In this document: in pieces, positions 4,095 through 5,302 of the stretch
Position numbering within the stretch: the stretch's first letter is position 1
Layout: the number at the start of each line of letters is the position of its first letter
Origin: an uncultured Roseburia sp.
GTDB taxonomy: Bacteria; Bacillota; Clostridia; Lachnospirales; Lachnospiraceae
Length of the DNA stretch: 5,302 bases
Assembly: GCA_910584215.1 (NCBI GenBank)
Contig: CAJTYI010000128.1
Location: forward strand, 1-5,302
Reading direction: 5' to 3'
The notes under the pieces: model-generated
The model's input: only the letters and a program-made list of their open reading frames with translations
Database searches by the model: none
Told to the model about the DNA's origin: nothing
Translations under genes and position numbers: made by a program

Positions 4095-5302
4095 ATGGAT
4101 AGACAAAATCTTACTCTGCTGACCGACCTTTACGAGCTTACCATGATGCAGGGCTATTTTAAAAACAAGGACAAAAATGAGACCGTTATCTTTGACGCTT
4201 TTTATCGTGCCAATCCGAACGGCGGCGGTTATGCCATTGCCGCCGGCTTAGAACAGGTTATTGACTATATCAAAAATCTTCGTTTTGATGAAGAGGATAT
4301 TTCCTATCTGGCAAGTCTCGGTATTTTTGAAGCGGACTTTTTGGATTATCTAAAAAATTTCCGTTTTACCGGTGACATCTATGCCATTCCTGAGGGGACC
4401 GTCGTTTTTCCAAGAGAGCCGCTTGTCAAGGTGATTGCTCCCATTATGCAGGCGCAGCTTGTAGAAACCGCTATTTTAACCATCATCAACCACCAAAGCC
4501 TGATTGCCACCAAAGCTTCCCGCGTCTGCTTTGCCGCGCAGGGAGACGGCATTATGGAATTCGGACTGCGGCGGGCACAGGGGCCGGATGCCGGTATTTA
4601 TGGCGCCAGGGCCGCCATGATTGGCGGCTGTATTGCCACCAGCAACGTGCTTGCCGGACAGCTTTTTGACGTACCTGTTAAAGGCACCCATGCCCATAGC
4701 TGGATTATGAGTTTTCCCGACGAATATACGGCGTTTAAAACTTATGCCGATATTTACCCTGACGCATGTATTCTGTTGGTAGATACCTACGATACTCTAA
4801 AATCCGGTGTCCCCAATGCGATAAGAGTGTTTCAGGAAATGCGAAAAGCAGGCATTCCCCTGACCTCATATGGTATCCGTCTTGACAGCGGCGACCTCGC
4901 TTACTTGTCCAAAAAAGCGCGCAAAATGTTAGATGCGGCAGGCTTTCCCGACGCCATTATCTCTGCTTCCAACGACTTGGATGAATACTTAATTGACAGT
5001 TTGAAGGTACAGGGCGCTGCTATCACCTCATGGGGCGTGGGCACCAACCTGATTACCTCCAAAGACTGCCCGTCCTTTGGCGGCGTGTATAAGCTTGCCG
5101 CCGTAAAAGGCGCTGACGGCAGCTTTATTCCCAAAATCAAGCTTTCCGAAAACAGCGAAAAGGTTACCAACCCCGGCAACAAAACCGTCTACCGCATTTA
5201 CGGCAGGGAGAACGGCAAGATGATCGCGGATCTCATCGCGCTGGAACACGAGCAATACGACGCCTCCAAACCGTTAATGATCTTTGATCCGGTCGATACC
5301 TG
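4095..5302 (+). CDS. pncB: Nicotinate phosphoribosyltransferase, 3' end outside window
   Basis: This enzyme joins nicotinate to PRPP, coupled to ATP hydrolysis, giving nicotinate mononucleotide for NAD synthesis (the Preiss-Handler salvage route, cytoplasmic). 402 codons are visible without interruption; the family usually runs to about 480-490 residues, so roughly 80 are missing. The start MDRQNLTLLTDLYELTMMQG is typical. FGLRRAQGPDAG (156-167) is the conserved substrate-binding stretch. KGTHAHSW (196-203) holds the conserved histidine, probably H201, that is phosphorylated by ATP in this family. IRLDSGDLAYL (261-271), SASNDLDEYLI (290-300) and WGVGTNLITSKDCPSFGGVY (313-332) form the phosphoribosyl and phosphate-binding parts of the barrel. 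GGAGG lies 6 bases before the ATG, which fixes the start. It has its own promoter and a palindromic candidate operator, and follows the cyclase by 105 bases on the same strand. Identity is very secure. Confidence 0.96.
   Translation, partial: MDRQNLTLLTDLYELTMMQGYFKNKDKNETVIFDAFYRANPNGGGYAIAAGLEQVIDYIKNLRFDEEDISYLASLGIFEADFLDYLKNFRFTGDIYAIPEGTVVFPREPLVKVIAPIMQAQLVETAILTIINHQSLIATKASRVCFAAQGDGIMEFGLRRAQGPDAGIYGARAAMIGGCIATSNVLAGQLFDVPVKGTHAHSWIMSFPDEYTAFKTYADIYPDACILLVDTYDTLKSGVPNAIRVFQEMRKAGIPLTSYGIRLDSGDLAYLSKKARKMLDAAGFPDAIISASNDLDEYLIDSLKVQGAAITSWGVGTNLITSKDCPSFGGVYKLAAVKGADGSFIPKIKLSENSEKVTNPGNKTVYRIYGRENGKMIADLIALEHEQYDASKPLMIFDPVDT

Noticed and set aside
4476..5255. Minus-strand open frames inside pncB and in the diguanylate cyclase
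   Set aside because: They are shadows of strongly conserved plus-strand genes, with no ribosome binding sites or recognisable domains.
1..5302. CRISPR array, tRNA or rRNA genes, c-di-GMP riboswitch
   Set aside because: No regularly spaced repeats, cloverleaf-like sequences or conserved riboswitch core motifs were seen on either strand.

Overview
The window looks like the chromosome of a Gram-positive clostridial (Lachnospiraceae-type) bacterium. The evidence is an AgrC/AgrA-like (HPK10/LytTR-class) two-component pair, strong GGAGG-type ribosome binding sites, sigma-A-like promoters with 17-18 base spacing, the Firmicutes style of nicotinate phosphoribosyltransferase, and an IS1182-type transposase relic like those common in Lachnospiraceae. 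Assignment below family level is not possible from sequence alone.

Layout. On the minus strand at the left are a response regulator (1-251, cut by the window edge) and, upstream of it, its membrane histidine kinase (258-1553). They form one operon with its own promoter at 1590-1618. A divergent promoter at 1707-1737 drives a 65-residue two-helix membrane peptide (1782-1979, plus strand). Between the two promoters is a perfect 12-base inverted repeat (1640-1680), centred almost equally far from both predicted transcription starts.

From about 1980 to 2640 there is no intact gene. The first part (1980-2197) holds two sets of inverted repeats. The second part (2198-2614) is a broken IS1182-family transposase in which a scrap of the N-terminus is joined to the C-terminal part, with several frame changes. 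A promoter at the right edge of this scar feeds a membrane-anchored Cache-HAMP-GGDEF diguanylate cyclase (2706-3989), whose active site is intact but whose product-inhibition site is missing. Next comes a promoter with an 18-base perfect palindrome just downstream of its predicted start, then pncB (4095 to the window end, 3' end missing), the first step of nicotinate salvage to NAD.

Functionally there are three separate units: a peptide- or signal-sensing two-component system with a small divergent membrane peptide, a c-di-GMP-producing sensor, and an NAD salvage enzyme that probably has its own regulated promoter. The most notable points are the symmetric inverted repeat between kinase and peptide, the pncB leader palindrome (whose half-site recurs at the kinase promoter), and the interleaved inverted repeats after the peptide gene. 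No clearly new multi-gene system is visible.
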